This document shows, one piece after another, positions 1-11,144 of a DNA stretch of 64,000 nucleotides; position 1 is the stretch's first letter, and each line of letters begins with the position of its first letter. Origin of the DNA: Leptasterias polaris (taxonomy: Eukaryota > Echinodermata > Asteroidea > Forcipulatida > Asteriidae); contig JAZGTN010000003.1 of the NCBI GenBank assembly GCA_037783415.1, positions 1,324,501-1,388,500 of the forward strand, in the 5' to 3' direction. A program made the translations under genes and the position numbers. The notes under the pieces were generated by a model. It ran no database searches. It had not been told where the DNA came from and saw nothing but the letters and a program-made list of their open reading frames with translations.

Positions 1-232
1 GCTTAACACGTTACTAATTCATACAAAGATATACAGTCAGTGGCTGGTGCCAGGTTTCATGATACCCAGTTCTTATACAGCACTTTACCTTACCTGATAT
101 GCGAATCAAGGCGCTAATAATTTGTACGTCAGGTATGTTTGAATTATGAGACCCATTTGAAATAGCACAGTGTAAAGATTTATGAGGCAATGTGGCGTTA
201 TGTGCAGCCAAAGACACTAGAAAACACTGGGC

Positions 233-503
233 TACACAGCAATCCTTCACCGATCTTGAACTCTTGGTGGCAGCAGATATGCCTCCATTACTGCGGTGTA
301 CCTGGGTGGTACTGCGCTGCCTAGCGACTGGTATAAGGTTTGGGCTACACGGCGATCATTTGATCAGTCGCGGGTTATTGGACTTTCACTTTGCAAATCG
401 CTTAAACCCGTCGCTAGGCAGCGCAGTACCACCCAGGTACCACCGCAATAATGGCGGTATCTGCTGCCACCAAGAGTTCAAGATCGGTGAAGGATTGCTG
501 TAT
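233..503. mobile_element. Foldback MITE, copy 1
   Basis: The left arm starts ACAGCAATCCTTCACCGATC and runs through TGGTGGCAGCAGATATGCC and GTGGTACTGCGCTGCCTAGCG. The same sequence returns inverted at the right, ending in GGATTGCTGT. The arms are about 110 bp and surround a spacer of about 60 bp (GGCGATCATTTGATCAG...). A second copy with the same spacer lies at 47169-47444, so this is an element and not a chance hairpin. It encodes nothing credible. Reading frames across it are open only because the sequence is short and GC-rich. Confidence 0.85.
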
Positions 504-510
504 ACCGTCT

Positions 511-731
511 CTCTCAAAAAAGGGTCAGATTTGTCTCGGATTTGGAGTCCAGTTGGGCCTGACTCATTCCTTGGTCAGTATGGCCCGGAATCTGTGTCCA
601 AATTACCCAGAAGTGGGTCAAACTGATGCAGAGTCTGAGTTGAAATCCCATAAATGAATATCAAAAGCAGTTTCTTGGTCAGCCTGACCAAGATATTGGT
701 CAATTTTGACGTCCCGGAAGGTTTAGAGTGC
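511..731 (+). mobile_element. GGGTCA-rich MITE, copy 1
   Basis: This is the first of fourteen copies of one family of roughly 230 bp. The family order is CACTCTAAAA, a GGGTCAGAATTGACCC-like segment, TGGGTCAGTATGACCCGG, AATGGGTCAAACTGACGCAG, AATCC, a short A-rich piece, another GGGTCA/TGACCC pair, then TTTAGAGTGT. Here TTGGTCAGTATGGCCCGG and TGGTCAGCCTGACCA are visible, and the copy closes with GGTTTAGAGTG. It contains a perfect GGTCAnnnTGACC at 677-689. Confidence 0.8.
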
Positions 732-824
732 ATGTTTCTTGTTTTGTAATAGGCGCGTGATCTTGTTTCAAAACTCTTCAAATACCCTCAATATTAATAC
801 ATGTCATACTTGCCTTTGTCCTTT

Positions 825-988
825 TCTGTGCATTGCACAACACGCGGGACCTACGGCTTTACGTCCTATCCGAAGGACGAAGCCATTATGGTAAGTGTCT
901 TGCTCAAGGACATTAGTTTACGCACCAGGACTCAAACTTTACACTCTACCAACTTGATTCTGATGCACTAGACCGCTCAACCACAAAA
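825..988 (-). mobile_element. tRNA-derived SINE
   Basis: On the minus strand the sequence begins with a tRNA-like head, TGGTTGAGCGGTCTAGTGCA, which fits an A box. A degenerate B box follows (GTTTGAGTCCTGG), then CTTGAGCAAGACACTTACC and GGACGTAAAGCCGTAGGTCC. The last motif recurs in the SINE at 27855-28105 (AGACGTAAAGCTGCACGTC). The head is too diverged to fold as a functional tRNA. Confidence 0.7.
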
Positions 989-2299
989 CTCCTGTTCAAG
1001 TCCTACGAGTAAAAATGATTTGGAACTGTCATCCCTGGTTGGTGGTACGATGGGTTTAATCTAAATCAGACTTCACTTAGTCCCGTCTTCATTTTGCTTC
1101 AATGCTGAAAACCCAACATTTACATAGACAAAACTATAGTCATCTCTAAGATGACGTCATTGAATAATTTTAACTTTTGAAAAGCTAGATAATAAGCAAA
1201 AATACTATAACAACGTTGTTATTCAACCAGCCCGACGGTTTAAAATAGAGACCTCTCCATGCAGAGACTAATGGTGCACTATATCCCATGCTTTAAAGGC
1301 GTAGTAAAACTAACATTTGATATCGTTTATAACATCATAGTTGATAACAACAAATAATGGTAAATTAATAAAAGCAAATTGTGTAATTTCTATCCGAAAG
1401 ATTACTTGTTTTAAAGATGGTAATAGTAGTAAGCATCCTGTGAAATTATTCGTTTGAAATGCCCCCGTTGCCTTTTTTGTTCTTCTTTTTTTCTTTTCTG
1501 AGAAACAATTTTTGCATGAATCGTTTCTAAGACATCTGGGGGTTGGTGTCCGTTCACGAATGCTGAGGACAGGGATGCGGTTGGTACCCGCTGTCACCTT
1601 GCTATTGAACGTGGATGAATTCTATACGTTCTAGTGGAAATACCGTGACGGTTTTTTTGCCGTTTTCTCAGCAAGCTGTGTTCAGCTGAAACTTTCACGT
1701 GTGACACTTATTGTATCTTTCTTAATAGTTTGCCAATAAATTAGCATTACGTTGAAAAAAAACACAATCTATGACTCTTTCTTTGAAGGGTGTGTGAAAA
1801 ACTACTATTTTTGTTGTTTGTGAGCAACACAATTTACCACCCTTCACACTTTTGCACCTTGCCTTTAACGATGGTTCCGGAAGCTCAGCGCGATCGATGC
1901 CCGGATGGTGGTGGGGATATAACGATTGTGTCACCGTATGTGATTATAATTTATAAGTGCGTCAATCACTGCAAGAGGGGTCCGGGAACCGACCACCTTA
2001 CTCATCGGATCGATCTGCTTTAATTCCGGATCGCTTCGTCATCTTTGGTCGAGCTGTCTCGATATAGGGAAATTCTCTTGTAATGTATTCAGTTGAACTT
2101 GCGGACATTGTTTGTGAGAGTTATAAGATATCGCTATCAAGATAATGTACGCCATTATTGGCATAGCTGTTGCGGCTGGAGTGCTAAACTTATCATGAAT
2201 AAAGATATTATACATCATTAGTGATGTTGGTATGCTTACTATCTATGCACTAAGATAAAGTACGTCACTGTTGACAAAACAACTGCGTCTGGTGCCTTA
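989..2299. other. Unannotated stretch, no gene seen
   Basis: No exon, RNA gene or clear repeat is visible. A perfect CRE octamer TGACGTCA occurs at about 1152-1159. The longest open frames have low-complexity or repeat-like translations and no splice context. Confidence 0.5.
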
Positions 2300-2317
2300 A
2301 CTATAGTGCACTATAGT
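2300..2317. repeat. Perfect 18-bp palindrome
   Basis: ACTATAGTGCACTATAGT equals its own reverse complement. It is isolated, with no matching structure outside it. Confidence 0.7.
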
Positions 2318-2569
2318 GGTTCACTGACACCGGGCTCAGTTTGCTTTTATGATTACTCTCTATGTATCAATATAAGGTATACAGAGCTTTTTACGAAACT
2401 TGTCATACTAACCCTATGCCACTCACTTTGAATTACGGCGGTGGAATGCTCTAAGGTTTTTGATATCGTAGTGTCGTTTGCATATCTCCTGAGTTGATGT
2501 GGTTCTGAAAAGAACAGCAATTGGTGTCACATCTCGTTCCTTGCATAATGATATGTTTGCTAAACCGTT

Positions 2570-2760
2570 GTTTTTGGTGAGTGGATGAATGAAGATAATG
2601 TACATCAGTAGTAATAATAGCAAAACTGTTGCGTATGATACTTTTAATGAATCAAGAGAAGATATACAATTGGTATCGTTTACCAAAAGTATGGGAACTT
2701 TGTGCATTGAAGTCTTCATCACGCGACGACCGTTTAATGAAGCATTTCTCAAAACTGAAA
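2570..2760. repeat. Possible fragment of the TTGAATCAAG minisatellite family
   Basis: ATGAATCAAGAGAAGATATA resembles the TTTGAATCAAGATAAGGTAT core that is tandemly repeated at 43703-44145 and, inverted, at 30240-30800 and 48990-49230. Only one unit is recognisable here, so this call is weak. Confidence 0.3.
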
Positions 2761-3394
2761 TGAATTTACTCTCGCCAAATCCCTTTGCCCAATCGCCTTT
2801 AAGGCAGTCAGGTGGTGTGAGGTGAAACCAGCTTTTGAGTGAATAAACTCAACGGCAATTTACAATGTATTGCAGAGTGAAGTGGACAAAATTACTCTAC
2901 GATGAACATACGCACGTGAACAAGGTGAAACAATTAATGAAGATGTCACGTTGATTTTCCAATTGGTGACTGTGCCGAGGCTTTTCATTACCAAGTTGGT
3001 ATTGATGTTTCAATATCCATACAAAATAATGCTGTATCAATATTGTTTTTTAATAGCCAAAATAAATAAATAGCTGAATAATAAAAACACTTTTACAAAT
3101 ACTTTCTTAAAATAAAAACCGTGAGCATCCAACACAATAAATTTGTTGTCATGTTAGGACTAATTAATTTGTTAAGTTTTTATTTATTTATTTATTCTTT
3201 CCTGGGTGAGGATGATGAAATTTCCTTTACACCAGACAGTTTAGAATTGATAATATCTTTCAATATGGACTATACAAATTTATAAATCGCACATTCTAAT
3301 AGACATTACTCATGGTTCTACAGCAATACAACAAAATCTGGGTGAGTAGAGGATTGGCCAGCATAGAATAGATGTACAATGATTAATACAAAAA

Positions 3395-3790
3395 GTGAAG
3401 TGTTCGACTGTCACCAAAAGCTTGCTAACGTTTCCCGCCAAGATCTAATAATGGAACCCCTCTCACCCGTAAGAGTTCGTTTCCGCTCATCTTTTCTGTT
3501 TCTCTACATATATATACATTACCCACATTAGCATTTCCGGACTTTAACTACCGAAAGTGTATTCCCCGCCTTTAAAAACGTAACGCCCAAGCTAAGCAGC
3601 TGCTGAAAATTGGAGCGAATTCGCTCGTGATACTCACTCAACCGCGAGAGAGGATGTGTAAAAGTTGTCTCGATAATTGAATTTAACCCACAGGTGTGTT
3701 AGTATTACCCGATCGCCCCTAGTTACTCAAATCCGAAGTGATGTGTTCGTTTGTCACCAAAAGCGCGCCAACATTTCCCGCTAAGATCTC
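3395..3790 (+). repeat. Direct repeat pair bearing E2F-like TTTCCCGC
   Basis: The segments at about 3395-3446 and 3736-3790 share TGTCACCAAAAGC, then GC-AAC-TTTCCCGC-AAGATCT with a few substitutions. They are about 341 bp apart. TTTCCCGC fits the E2F/DP consensus TTTSSCGC. The intervening DNA shows no gene. Confidence 0.55.
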
Positions 3791-4140
3791 ATCTGGCCGC
3801 TGATTTTGTTTTTCCTTATTTTTTCTTGTTCCATGTAAGAGCGGTCTGATTATAATATGATATGGAATGGAACGTGAGGCTGTGGCCAGATCAAGGATTG
3901 ACTCTTAATAAGGTTGATTTCATTACAGTCCGGATGCCGGTCTTCTGGGGTTTCTACGATTGGGGTTGCCTCCCTATCACACCTTTCTTGGAAGGGCAGC
4001 CTCACGGCAAATGGACTTGTATTGACTCAGATCGACACACGAAACGGTCAGTATTGGTAAACCTAGCTGTAGTCAGGCGTTATCTGTACTGCAAACCCCA
4101 ACAAACAGTAACAAAGCTACAAGTTATTGTTACTACTTTA

Positions 4141-4262
4141 GGGCCGTGTCCGAGTAAAACGACCGCAGCTTCGACCGTTGGCTGCAGATGCTAGGTTAAT
4201 TGATATGTCTTACTGGGATGTGGTCGTACCCGCAGCCGACGGTGCAAATTCGGTCAAACCTT
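4141..4262. repeat. GC-rich imperfect inverted repeat
   Basis: ACCGTTGGCTGCAGATGC near 4175 returns inverted as ACCCGCAGCCGACGGTGC near 4230. The start, GGGCCGTGTCCGAG, looks like a MITE terminus. Related GC-rich pieces with CTTCGGCTACGGCTATGGC lie at 8355-8475 and 39840-39940. Confidence 0.4.
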
Positions 4263-6944
4263 TTTTTTGCCTGTCATGGAAGCAGGTCACTTTTCTCCAA
4301 TCGTTCTACAGTGGCCGTATAATTTAATCCTCGTAATACGGTACTTACTGATAGATTCATACACGCTAGGTCTGTCCATCTCGTTACAGTATCTCTAAGT
4401 TCTTTATGGAACCGATATGATGTCGACAAACTTGAAAAATGGTGATTTTAAAAACAGACAGCAATCTGTTTCTCAAGTCACTGGGACGGAAAACCGTTAT
4501 GTTGCTGCTCATATAATAATAAGCCTTAAAATCCGAGCTATTGAGATGCCTGTTTATATTTGTTACGAGCTATATTTTGTTAAGCTTCTAAAAGAAATCA
4601 TCAAAATTGAACTTTGACTCGAAGTGGAGATACCTTTCAGGAACGTTTATATAAAAACAAAACATATATACTTTAACAAAGGTGACCCATCCAGCACAGT
4701 TGATCATCTTGGGCCCTCTTGATTATGATAGAAAAATACATTAAAGAAAAAAGTCACAAAGAGGAGACTTTGGTAGGAAGCGAATACACAACCAACAATT
4801 TGAAAAAAATCAGCCAACCTCTCAATAATGCGAGATATAAAATTGAATATAAATAGAAGGGGGGAAAAAGAAGGGAAAAAAACCCACCCCAAAATTTGGA
4901 CTTACAAAATATGAATTAAAGAATATATGAATTGAAGGATACAAGTGCCTATCTCCCAAGGTATAGGCCTATACCTTCAATGCAGATAGGTTAAAATCTA
5001 ATAGCACGGCAAAAAACTGGGTAAGCTATGACAAAATGAAGTGAATATGAAAGTATTTCAAGCATTAACTTCCTTCATCAGACGCTGAAATGAAAAATAA
5101 TATCAATAAAGAAACGAACACCATTTCAAAAAAGAAGCATCTCGTAAACTGAATTTTAAAAATATATTTTACACTTAGGCTTGGGAGCAATAAAACTGTC
5201 CCGGTCGTTGACAGAAACGTTATAAATCTAAATGGTTGTACCCTTTAAGATTAAAATATTCTAAATTCAATCTTGACCATCTTATTATTTACCGCATGCA
5301 AAATAAAAATGAACCCACGCCAGACTTCAGACGACATGTCGCATCCATGCATATGCCTGATGGAAATTATCCTGGTATATTTTCAAGTCGGTTGAAATGC
5401 GCCACTTCCTCCCCTAAAGTGAACATTGACATTGAAAGAGGCTCTAATTTCAAATTCGAAAGACTTCAAATTGCCCGAGGGTCATCACGACGGTGATGTT
5501 TCGTGGGTTTTTTGCAGACGTTATTATTGGGCGCACGAATACCAAGTAATTATTCAAATCGCCCAGAGCGCGGAAGGATACCGAGCAGGCAGCTGGCGTG
5601 ATGTTCCTTTTAGAGAGAGAGTGTGCGCGTGTGTGAGGGTAAAAAAAAAAAAAAAAAAAAAAACCTTTGACTCAACAATGTGAGAAGTCTGCGATTTGTT
5701 TACAAATCACCTTCTGGTTGTTGACTTAAGTTGTCTAACGCGGGCTGTTATGTACAGATGCATTCATTGTAATTGAATGAAAAAGGAAATGTATTATTGG
5801 ACCGCTGATTACAATATCTCTCTTTCTCTCTTCAGACGTAAACAAGACTGTTTCCCCCATTAACCTTTACAATCACTGGAATATAGAAATTGATCGGTTA
5901 GCTGTCGGCTGCGTCTTATCGCCACACGTGGCGTGTGATTGTGATCAAAATATGATCAAGTGGGTGTTTTATCACGTATCTAATGCAGTGACCTCTGTGC
6001 GTCACATCCCCCGACTACCAACACGTGCCCGTGCACGTTATTCGGGGTTTACGTCACAGTGGCCAGTCTCAAGCCCGTAAAGTGCGCAATTGTTTGATAG
6101 TGGAGGGATACTGCGTGGAATCTCATTTTGCAATCTTGCAGATTACGACAGTGTAGATAAAACACCAAATGTGCAATTAGTGGAAATATGACCTTATGTC
6201 GTGTATATTATTTACAATAGAAGCCGACGATTTTTTTTGAAAGTTGAACGGACTTGCAGTATAATGACCCTTTTTATTAAAAACCGCACTTGAATGGAAA
6301 CACTTGGTATAGCAATGAGTGTTTTGAATGATTACCACTGCGCGCCCAAAACCAAGTGCTGATAACAACCCCATTAATTGATTCCGTTAAACAGCTTAGT
6401 AGTGTTGCTAATTATGGCAAGAGTATTGTGTTGTGAAGTATGTTATTCAAAAGAACATTACTTAAATGAACTATACAAATCCCAACATGACATGAAAGCA
6501 CCAAAGAGGGAAACAATGTTAAATTCATAAAGGGGTGAATTTTAACGGTCTAGATGTCAACAATCACAATCACAAACTTTTCCTTAACTTCATTGAATGT
6601 GCCCAACCACTCCAAAATCCTCTAAAATTAACTCTGTTGCTGTTGCTTGAATTTGATTATTTTTAGGCTGTACCTCCAAGTCATCCTCTCTTAAAAAAAC
6701 ACGGTGTCTGACAAACATTATTAACAAACTCCAGATATCTCCGTTTTGAGTTACCTTTTAGTCTGATGGAACAGGGACAGGCCTTCCCAATCAACTTGAG
6801 AATGACATTTACAAATGCTTATATTTTATTGTGATATAAGATCATTGTGCGTATTTATTTGGCCTTGCAATAAGACAAGATACAAACTGTCAGTTATTTA
6901 GTGAACTTTTCTTAAGAGATGACATCATTTTATCTTTTAAAGGG
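4263..6944. other. Unannotated stretch, with a palindrome and poly(A)
   Basis: No exon is supported. Contents are a perfect palindrome at 4958-4977, a poly(A) run at 5641-5663, and a GC-richer island at about 5890-6060. The island has CACGTG at two places and GTTTACGTCACAG, which could be regulatory but is unproven. Open frames here have no recognisable product. Confidence 0.45.
4958..4977. repeat. Perfect 20-bp palindrome in a larger cruciform
   Basis: AAGGTATAGGCCTATACCTT is perfectly self-complementary. CCTATCT a few bases upstream pairs with AGATAGG downstream, which extends the potential cruciform to about 42 bp with small internal loops. Confidence 0.75.
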
Positions 6945-7270
6945 TTGTACAGGGCATTGTTAAGATTGAAAAAGTAAATGTTCACAGATTTGCACATGGC
7001 TTAACATTGTGTGAAAGTAGTAATGGTGGAAAAATTCTCCTTGAAATGTGTTTGGTTACAAATGCTATAGTTTTTGAGAAATGAATAACACAGAATTCGG
7101 TTTGATTTTGTGAGTCCATAATCAGATGTTTGAAAAGAGTGAAAACATACAATTTTTTTACTATTTTCTTGTTACTCTGGTGACCGATTGAGCTTAAACT
7201 TTCACATGTGTGTTATTTCTTTGGGTCACATGAATTCTGGTCCTTGACAGTCACCAATGATGTCCCGAAG
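6945..7270 (+). mobile_element. MITE family C, copy 1
   Basis: It begins near GGGTTGTACAGGGCATTG and continues with TTCACAGATTTGCACATG, GGTGGAAAAATTCTCC and AATGCTATAGTTTTTGAG. It ends near GGTCCTTGACAGTCACCAA. The same sequence order is found at 41205-41555, and part of it inverted at 17286-17580. It is related to the AGGCACTG family at 7551-7929 by the terminal GACAATTACCAAA-like motif. Confidence 0.65.
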
Positions 7271-7550
7271 AGCGTCGGTTTGATAGCATCAGTGTTTTTT
7301 GCAAGGACAAATTCCCTCTTCGACTCACGTTTGCTTGATGTCCAATTCTTAATGAGGACATTGTCTTGAATCAATGTCATATCCGGCATCAATTGATTAA
7401 GACCTGCTCATTAAAATGATCATTTAAATTAGAAAGTAGCGACATCTGTATTCGATGCAACATGCCTGAAATACTGCACGTGGGTGAGTCAAAACGCATC
7501 TGTGTCAAATCCTGATTTAAGTCAGGGTGAAGTTTGGGAGAATCCTGGGT

Positions 7551-7929
7551 TTAAAGGCACTGAACACGTTTGGTAATTGTCAAAGACCAGTATTCTCACT
7601 AATTGGTGTATCCCAACATATGCATAAAATAACAAGCCTGTGAAAATTTGGACTCAATTGGTCATTGAAGTTGCAAGAAAATGATGAAAGAAAAAACACC
7701 GCTGTTGTACAAATTAGTGTGCTTTCAGATAGGAATAAAAGGCTTCTGGCCAAAAGTCTTTTATTATTTTAGTGAGAAATTACCTCTTTCTCAAAAACTA
7801 CGTTACTTCAGAGGGAGTCGTTTCTCACAATGTTTTATACTATCAACAGCTCTCCGTTGCTCGTTACCAAGTAAGTTTTTATGCTAATATATATTTTGAG
7901 TAATTACCAAACGTGTACAGTGCCTTTAA
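7551..7929 (+). mobile_element. TTAA-flanked MITE (piggyBac-like), copy 1
   Basis: TTAA at 7551-7554 is followed by AGGCACTGAACACGTTTGG. The right end is the inverse, CCAAACGTGTACAGTGCCT, followed by TTAA at 7926-7929. TTAA duplication is the hallmark of piggyBac insertion. A nearly identical inverted copy is at 9896-10271. A 68-codon open frame starting at 7681 is a shadow of the repeat: it reappears, inverted, in the other copy. Confidence 0.85.
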
Positions 7930-8270
7930 GCATTGGTTTAACCACGGAGCTATACAATATTTATAGCTCCATAGTTTGAAATATTTATAGCTGCATGGTT
8001 TAACTGATATAGACATTTGGCGCTCAGTATGTGGCATGGTAAACCCCCCTTCTTATTGTGTATTTATTGTGCTTTGTAAATCTCAGGAATTCCTTAAAGG
8101 ATTTTCCAGGGGTACTAATTCTGTGCAATATGGGATGGTGTAAGAGTACAGCCTTGGGGTGAGTGGGGGACGGGGACTCCCTCTGGCACATAATTATATC
8201 AGGCACGGCATATATGTAATTATTACATCGGGATAAACCAATACGAATTATTGATGGGGCCAACTTCTGC
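7930..8270. repeat. Decayed repeat with a 9-bp hairpin
   Basis: GGAGCTATA and TATAGCTCC near 7945-7970 form a perfect 9-bp stem. Further on, TATTGTGTATTTATTGTGC and AATCTCAGGAATTCC match sequence near 11140-11190 (TTGTGTCTTTATTGTG, AATCTCAGGAATTG). It is therefore a fragment of a dispersed family also seen around 10690-10920, 40650-40830 and 61070-61240. Confidence 0.5.
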
Positions 8271-8354
8271 CTCTGTTTGTACAGAGAACGAAGAACCGGC
8301 TCTTGTGGTAACAGGTCAATCCGCGCTAACGTAGGCGTTTCTCACATGTGAAGC

Positions 8355-8475
8355 CGCGCTTGAATCAAGCGACTTTGGCTACGACTATGGCGGTAGGCTG
8401 CAGCCGCAACGTTGAAACAGTGGCTATGTCAGAAGCCGGACCATAGCCGCTGCCGAAGCTATCAAGTCGGGCCGG
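8355..8475. repeat. GC-rich inverted repeat (CTATGGC family)
   Basis: GACTTTGGCTACGACTATGG on the left is mirrored by CCATAGCCGCTGCCGAAGC on the right. The element resembles 39840-39940, where CGACTTCGGCTACGGCTATG and GCCACTGCCGAAGCC occur. It looks like a small palindromic MITE with no coding content. Confidence 0.55.
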
Positions 8476-8526
8476 CACAGCCTAGGAAAGGAAGTTTGCT
8501 TGTTCACGTGTGAACTACACGTTTAC

Positions 8527-8880
8527 TCTAAAGGCAGGGTACACGTTTGGTAACTGTCAACGACCAGTTTCCTCACTTGGTGTATCCCAAAATAACAAAC
8601 CTGTGAAAATTTGGGCTCAATTGGTCATCGAAGTTGCATGAAAATAATTAAAGAAAAAACACCATTGTTACATAAAATTGTGTGCTGGCAGATGCCAGAG
8701 AAAGGCTTCATGCCTGAAGCCTTACTCAAATTAAGTTTTTGTGTGAAATGTTATCTTTCTCTGAAACTTCAGAGGGGGTCGTTTCTAACAATGTTTTATA
8801 ATATCATCAGCTCTCCAGTGTTCTTTACCAAGTGAGTTTTTATGGTAAGTAATTTTCGGAGTAATTACCAAAGGTGTGCC
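8527..8880 (+). mobile_element. TTAA MITE, diverged copy 3
   Basis: It starts TAAAGGCAGGGTACACGTTTGG and contains ACCAGTTTCCTCACTTGGTG, TTGGTCATCGAAGTTGCATG and TTACCAAGTGAGTTTTTATG, in the order of the copy at 7551-7929. The right terminus is eroded (TACCAAAGGTGTGCCC) and TTAA is not intact on either side. Confidence 0.75.
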
Positions 8881-8884
8881 CAAA

Positions 8885-9410
8885 AACTAAACGACGACCC
8901 TCCCTCTGAACAGCATGTTAATACAGAGTAATTTGAATAAGGGTTTTTAAGGTCAAGATTTTTGTTATGCTCTCATTTTCCAAGAGATAGACTCCTTGAA
9001 AGTCGGAAAAATCACAAGTCTGCATAACTTCACGTTAACATGGTGTAAAACGCCATTGTATTGACACTCTTTCAGAGCGGAATTTGAAACATGACGTCAC
9101 TGGATGTCATTATGGGTCTGAACATTCCACAAACGGTCATAATCAACGACGTTTTGATTGTATATCATTGAAATTCATGTATGAACTAAAACCGTACACA
9201 AAATGTGCAGACCTATATATTTGAAATGTGATGTCATTGGAGTTTTGGTGATGCTTACAAAATGTGCACCGAAAGTGTATCAAAGGCAATTTACACCGTT
9301 TTAACGTGAGACTTGTAACTTGTTTTCCATTTTCATAATGACTCTATCTATGGATAGCTGAATTTGACCTTTCAGACCCTCTTTAATGTAAAGGTTAGAA
9401 ACACTTTAAA
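8885..9410. mobile_element. Probable long-TIR MITE
   Basis: ATCACAAGTCT...CACGTTAA...GGTGTAAA near 9010-9050 recurs inverted near 9285-9320 (TTTACACCGTTTTAACGTGAGACTTGT). An outer pair, AAGGTCAA with AGATAGACTC, recurs inverted near 9340-9400. The arms are diverged. A CRE octamer TGACGTCA sits at about 9091. Confidence 0.5.
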
Positions 9411-9773
9411 TAAAGAGAGAGTCGGACCAGTGTGGCCAGTAAGGTAAATATTCAGAACGTTGGTGAAGACAAAAACAAGTACAAACAAATTCGGGTTAAA
9501 TGCTGCATATTACGGCACCTCATGCATCTCATTGTGTCAAGTAGGTCTCCTACTTTTCTTTCTTGATAAAAAATGTTAATGATGAATCGTTGAGCATAGA
9601 AGTTTTTTTATGGTGTACCTTTAAAGGTCTGGTGCCACTCTAAAATTCATGTATTTTCCTTCAATTCGTGTTTTTAATTAGGCCTTTAGAGATGGTATTG
9701 GATTCCAGGTCATCTTGTTCAGGTGCGGTACCCAACAATCTATTTATTCTGGAATAAGAGTTGGTCCTGAGAG

Positions 9774-10323
9774 GGGCCCAGTTTCAGAAAAGTAGCTGAG
9801 CAGAAAATGCTTGTGTTTTACCAGAATAAGGCTATCAAGCCGTAATAATATCATTCATTGTGTATCATTGTGACTGGTTTCATGCTCGTTTTTGCTTAAA
9901 GGCACTGTACACGTTTGGTAATTACTCAAAATATATATTAGCATAAAAACTTACTTGGTAACGAGCAACGGAGAGCTGTTGATAGTATAAAACATTGTGA
10001 GAAATGACTCCCTCTGAAGTAACGTAGTTTTTGAGAAAGAGGTAATTTCTCACTAAAATGATAAAAGACTTCTGGCCAGAAGCCTTTTATTCCTATCTGA
10101 AAGCACACTAATTTGTACAACAAGGGTGTTTTTTCTTTCATCATTTTCTTGCAACTTCAATGACCAATTGAGCCCAAATTTTCACAGGCTTGTTATTTTA
10201 TGCATATGTTGGGATACACCAAGTGAGAATACTGGTCTTTGACAATTACCAAACGTGTTCAGTGCCTTTAAAGCAGAAAATTAAGCAAATGTTCTGCTTT
10301 AGCAGCTCTTTGAAATTGGGCCA
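9774..10323. mobile_element. MITE interrupted by another MITE
   Basis: The left end, GGGCCCAGTTTCAGAAAAGT with AGCAGAAAATGCTTG, and the right end, AATGTTCTGCTTTAGCAGC with TTTGAAATTGGGCC, are inverted copies. They are separated by the TTAA-flanked MITE at 9896-10271. Removing that insertion restores TTTTTGCTTAAAGCAGAAAA, a continuous host element of about 175 bp. Confidence 0.65.
9896..10271 (-). mobile_element. TTAA-flanked MITE (piggyBac-like), copy 2
   Basis: TTAA at 9896-9899 is followed by AGGCACTGTACACGTTTGG, and the right end is GTTCAGTGCCT then TTAA at 10268-10271. It is the reverse complement of the copy at 7551-7929, with only scattered substitutions. This suggests that both are fairly young or were recently homogenised. 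It has no coding capacity. Confidence 0.88.
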
Positions 10324-10376
10324 AATACAGTGAAGACAGAATCTTTTGTCGCATATTCCCTGTCTGAAACTGCATT

Positions 10377-10527
10377 ACTTATTACTGCTGAACAGTTAGG
10401 GGCCAGTTGTGTTGCCCTTCCAGCCTCGGTCTGGTAAAATTGATTTGAATGGGAGAAAAGCAAGATGGCTGCACATAATTTAAAAAAAGGGTAAAGGGTA
10501 CTACTAGCTAATGCACCACAGTGGGCA
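10377..10527 (+). repeat. Direct repeat, left copy (partner 11231-11389)
   Basis: The segment ACTTATTACTGCTGAACAGT...CCAGCCTCGGTCTGGTAA...CAAGATGGCTGCACATAATT...CACCACAGTGGGCA recurs about 850 bp downstream with small indels. The two copies flank a stretch that contains other repeats and the CRE-bearing MITE, so this may be a local duplication or the ends of a larger element. Confidence 0.75.
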
Positions 10528-10544
10528 TACTCAGAGATGTTGGG

Positions 10545-10920
10545 ACTTTTACACAATGGAACAAAGGTCCCCCACAACGTTTTTCTTTGTTAAACTGGGT
10601 CCCCACAACGGGATTCTTTAGAAAAGGGAATAATAGAACAATAATAGTAATTACCCACAACGGTGTGTGCAAAGGTATTTGTGTTATGTCACCAGACACA
10701 TTGCTATACCATGCCCGATATAATAATATAATATATAATATATATACTAAGATATGGAGGCAGAGGGTATCCCAAAGGTTCACAAACTTTAACACTATGT
10801 TCCTCTTGTACCCCCCTAAAGGTCCTCTAATGAATTCCTGATATTACAAGCACACAATAAAGACACAATAGGGGAGGGGAGGGGGGTACTACCTTGCCCC
10901 ATATCGAGCACGACATGTAT
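10545..10920. repeat. Decayed dispersed repeats
   Basis: TTTACACAATGGAACAAAGG, ATTCTTTAGAAAAGGGAATA and ATAGAACAATAATAG match the local duplicate at 42255-42530. Next, ATGCCCGATATAATAATATA and CTCTTGTACCCCCCTAAAGG match the family seen at 40650-40830 and 61070-61240. No gene is supported: the antiparallel open frames at 10508-10841 lie wholly inside repeats. Confidence 0.55.
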
Positions 10921-10971
10921 CACAATCCGTATTTGTTGCTGGATAAATGTGGCATGGTGTACCCCCTCCTA

Positions 10972-11144
10972 TAGACCTTATGCATATGACGTCATTTGAG
11001 TAGGGCGCCCTCGCCTAGAGGTCAAAAGGAAGATGTTCATTGGCCAGGCCTGTGCGCCGCGCGTACAAATCAGCGCGTTTCCATTGTTTCATCATCAGTT
11101 TACCTCTAAGATGGCGGCTTGGTGACGTCAATGCATAAGGTTTA
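10972..11144 (+). mobile_element. CRE/YY1-motif MITE, copy 1
   Basis: The termini are TAGACCTTATGCATATGACG and GACGTCAATGCATAAGGTTTA, so the TIR is GACCTTATGCAT flanked by TA, as in Tc1/mariner-type insertions. Each end carries a perfect CRE octamer TGACGTCA. Internally AAGATGGCGGC matches the YY1 consensus, and CGCGCGTACAAATCAGCGCG is GC-rich. Other copies are at 35954-36126, 44681-44853, 63900-64000 and, diverged, 29668-29815. Confidence 0.88.

Noticed and set aside
7681..10144. Two nearly identical 68-codon proteins on opposite strands (7681-7887 and 9938-10144)
   Set aside because: They are the same stretch of the TTAA-flanked MITE in two copies. The frame is not kept in the third copy at 8527.
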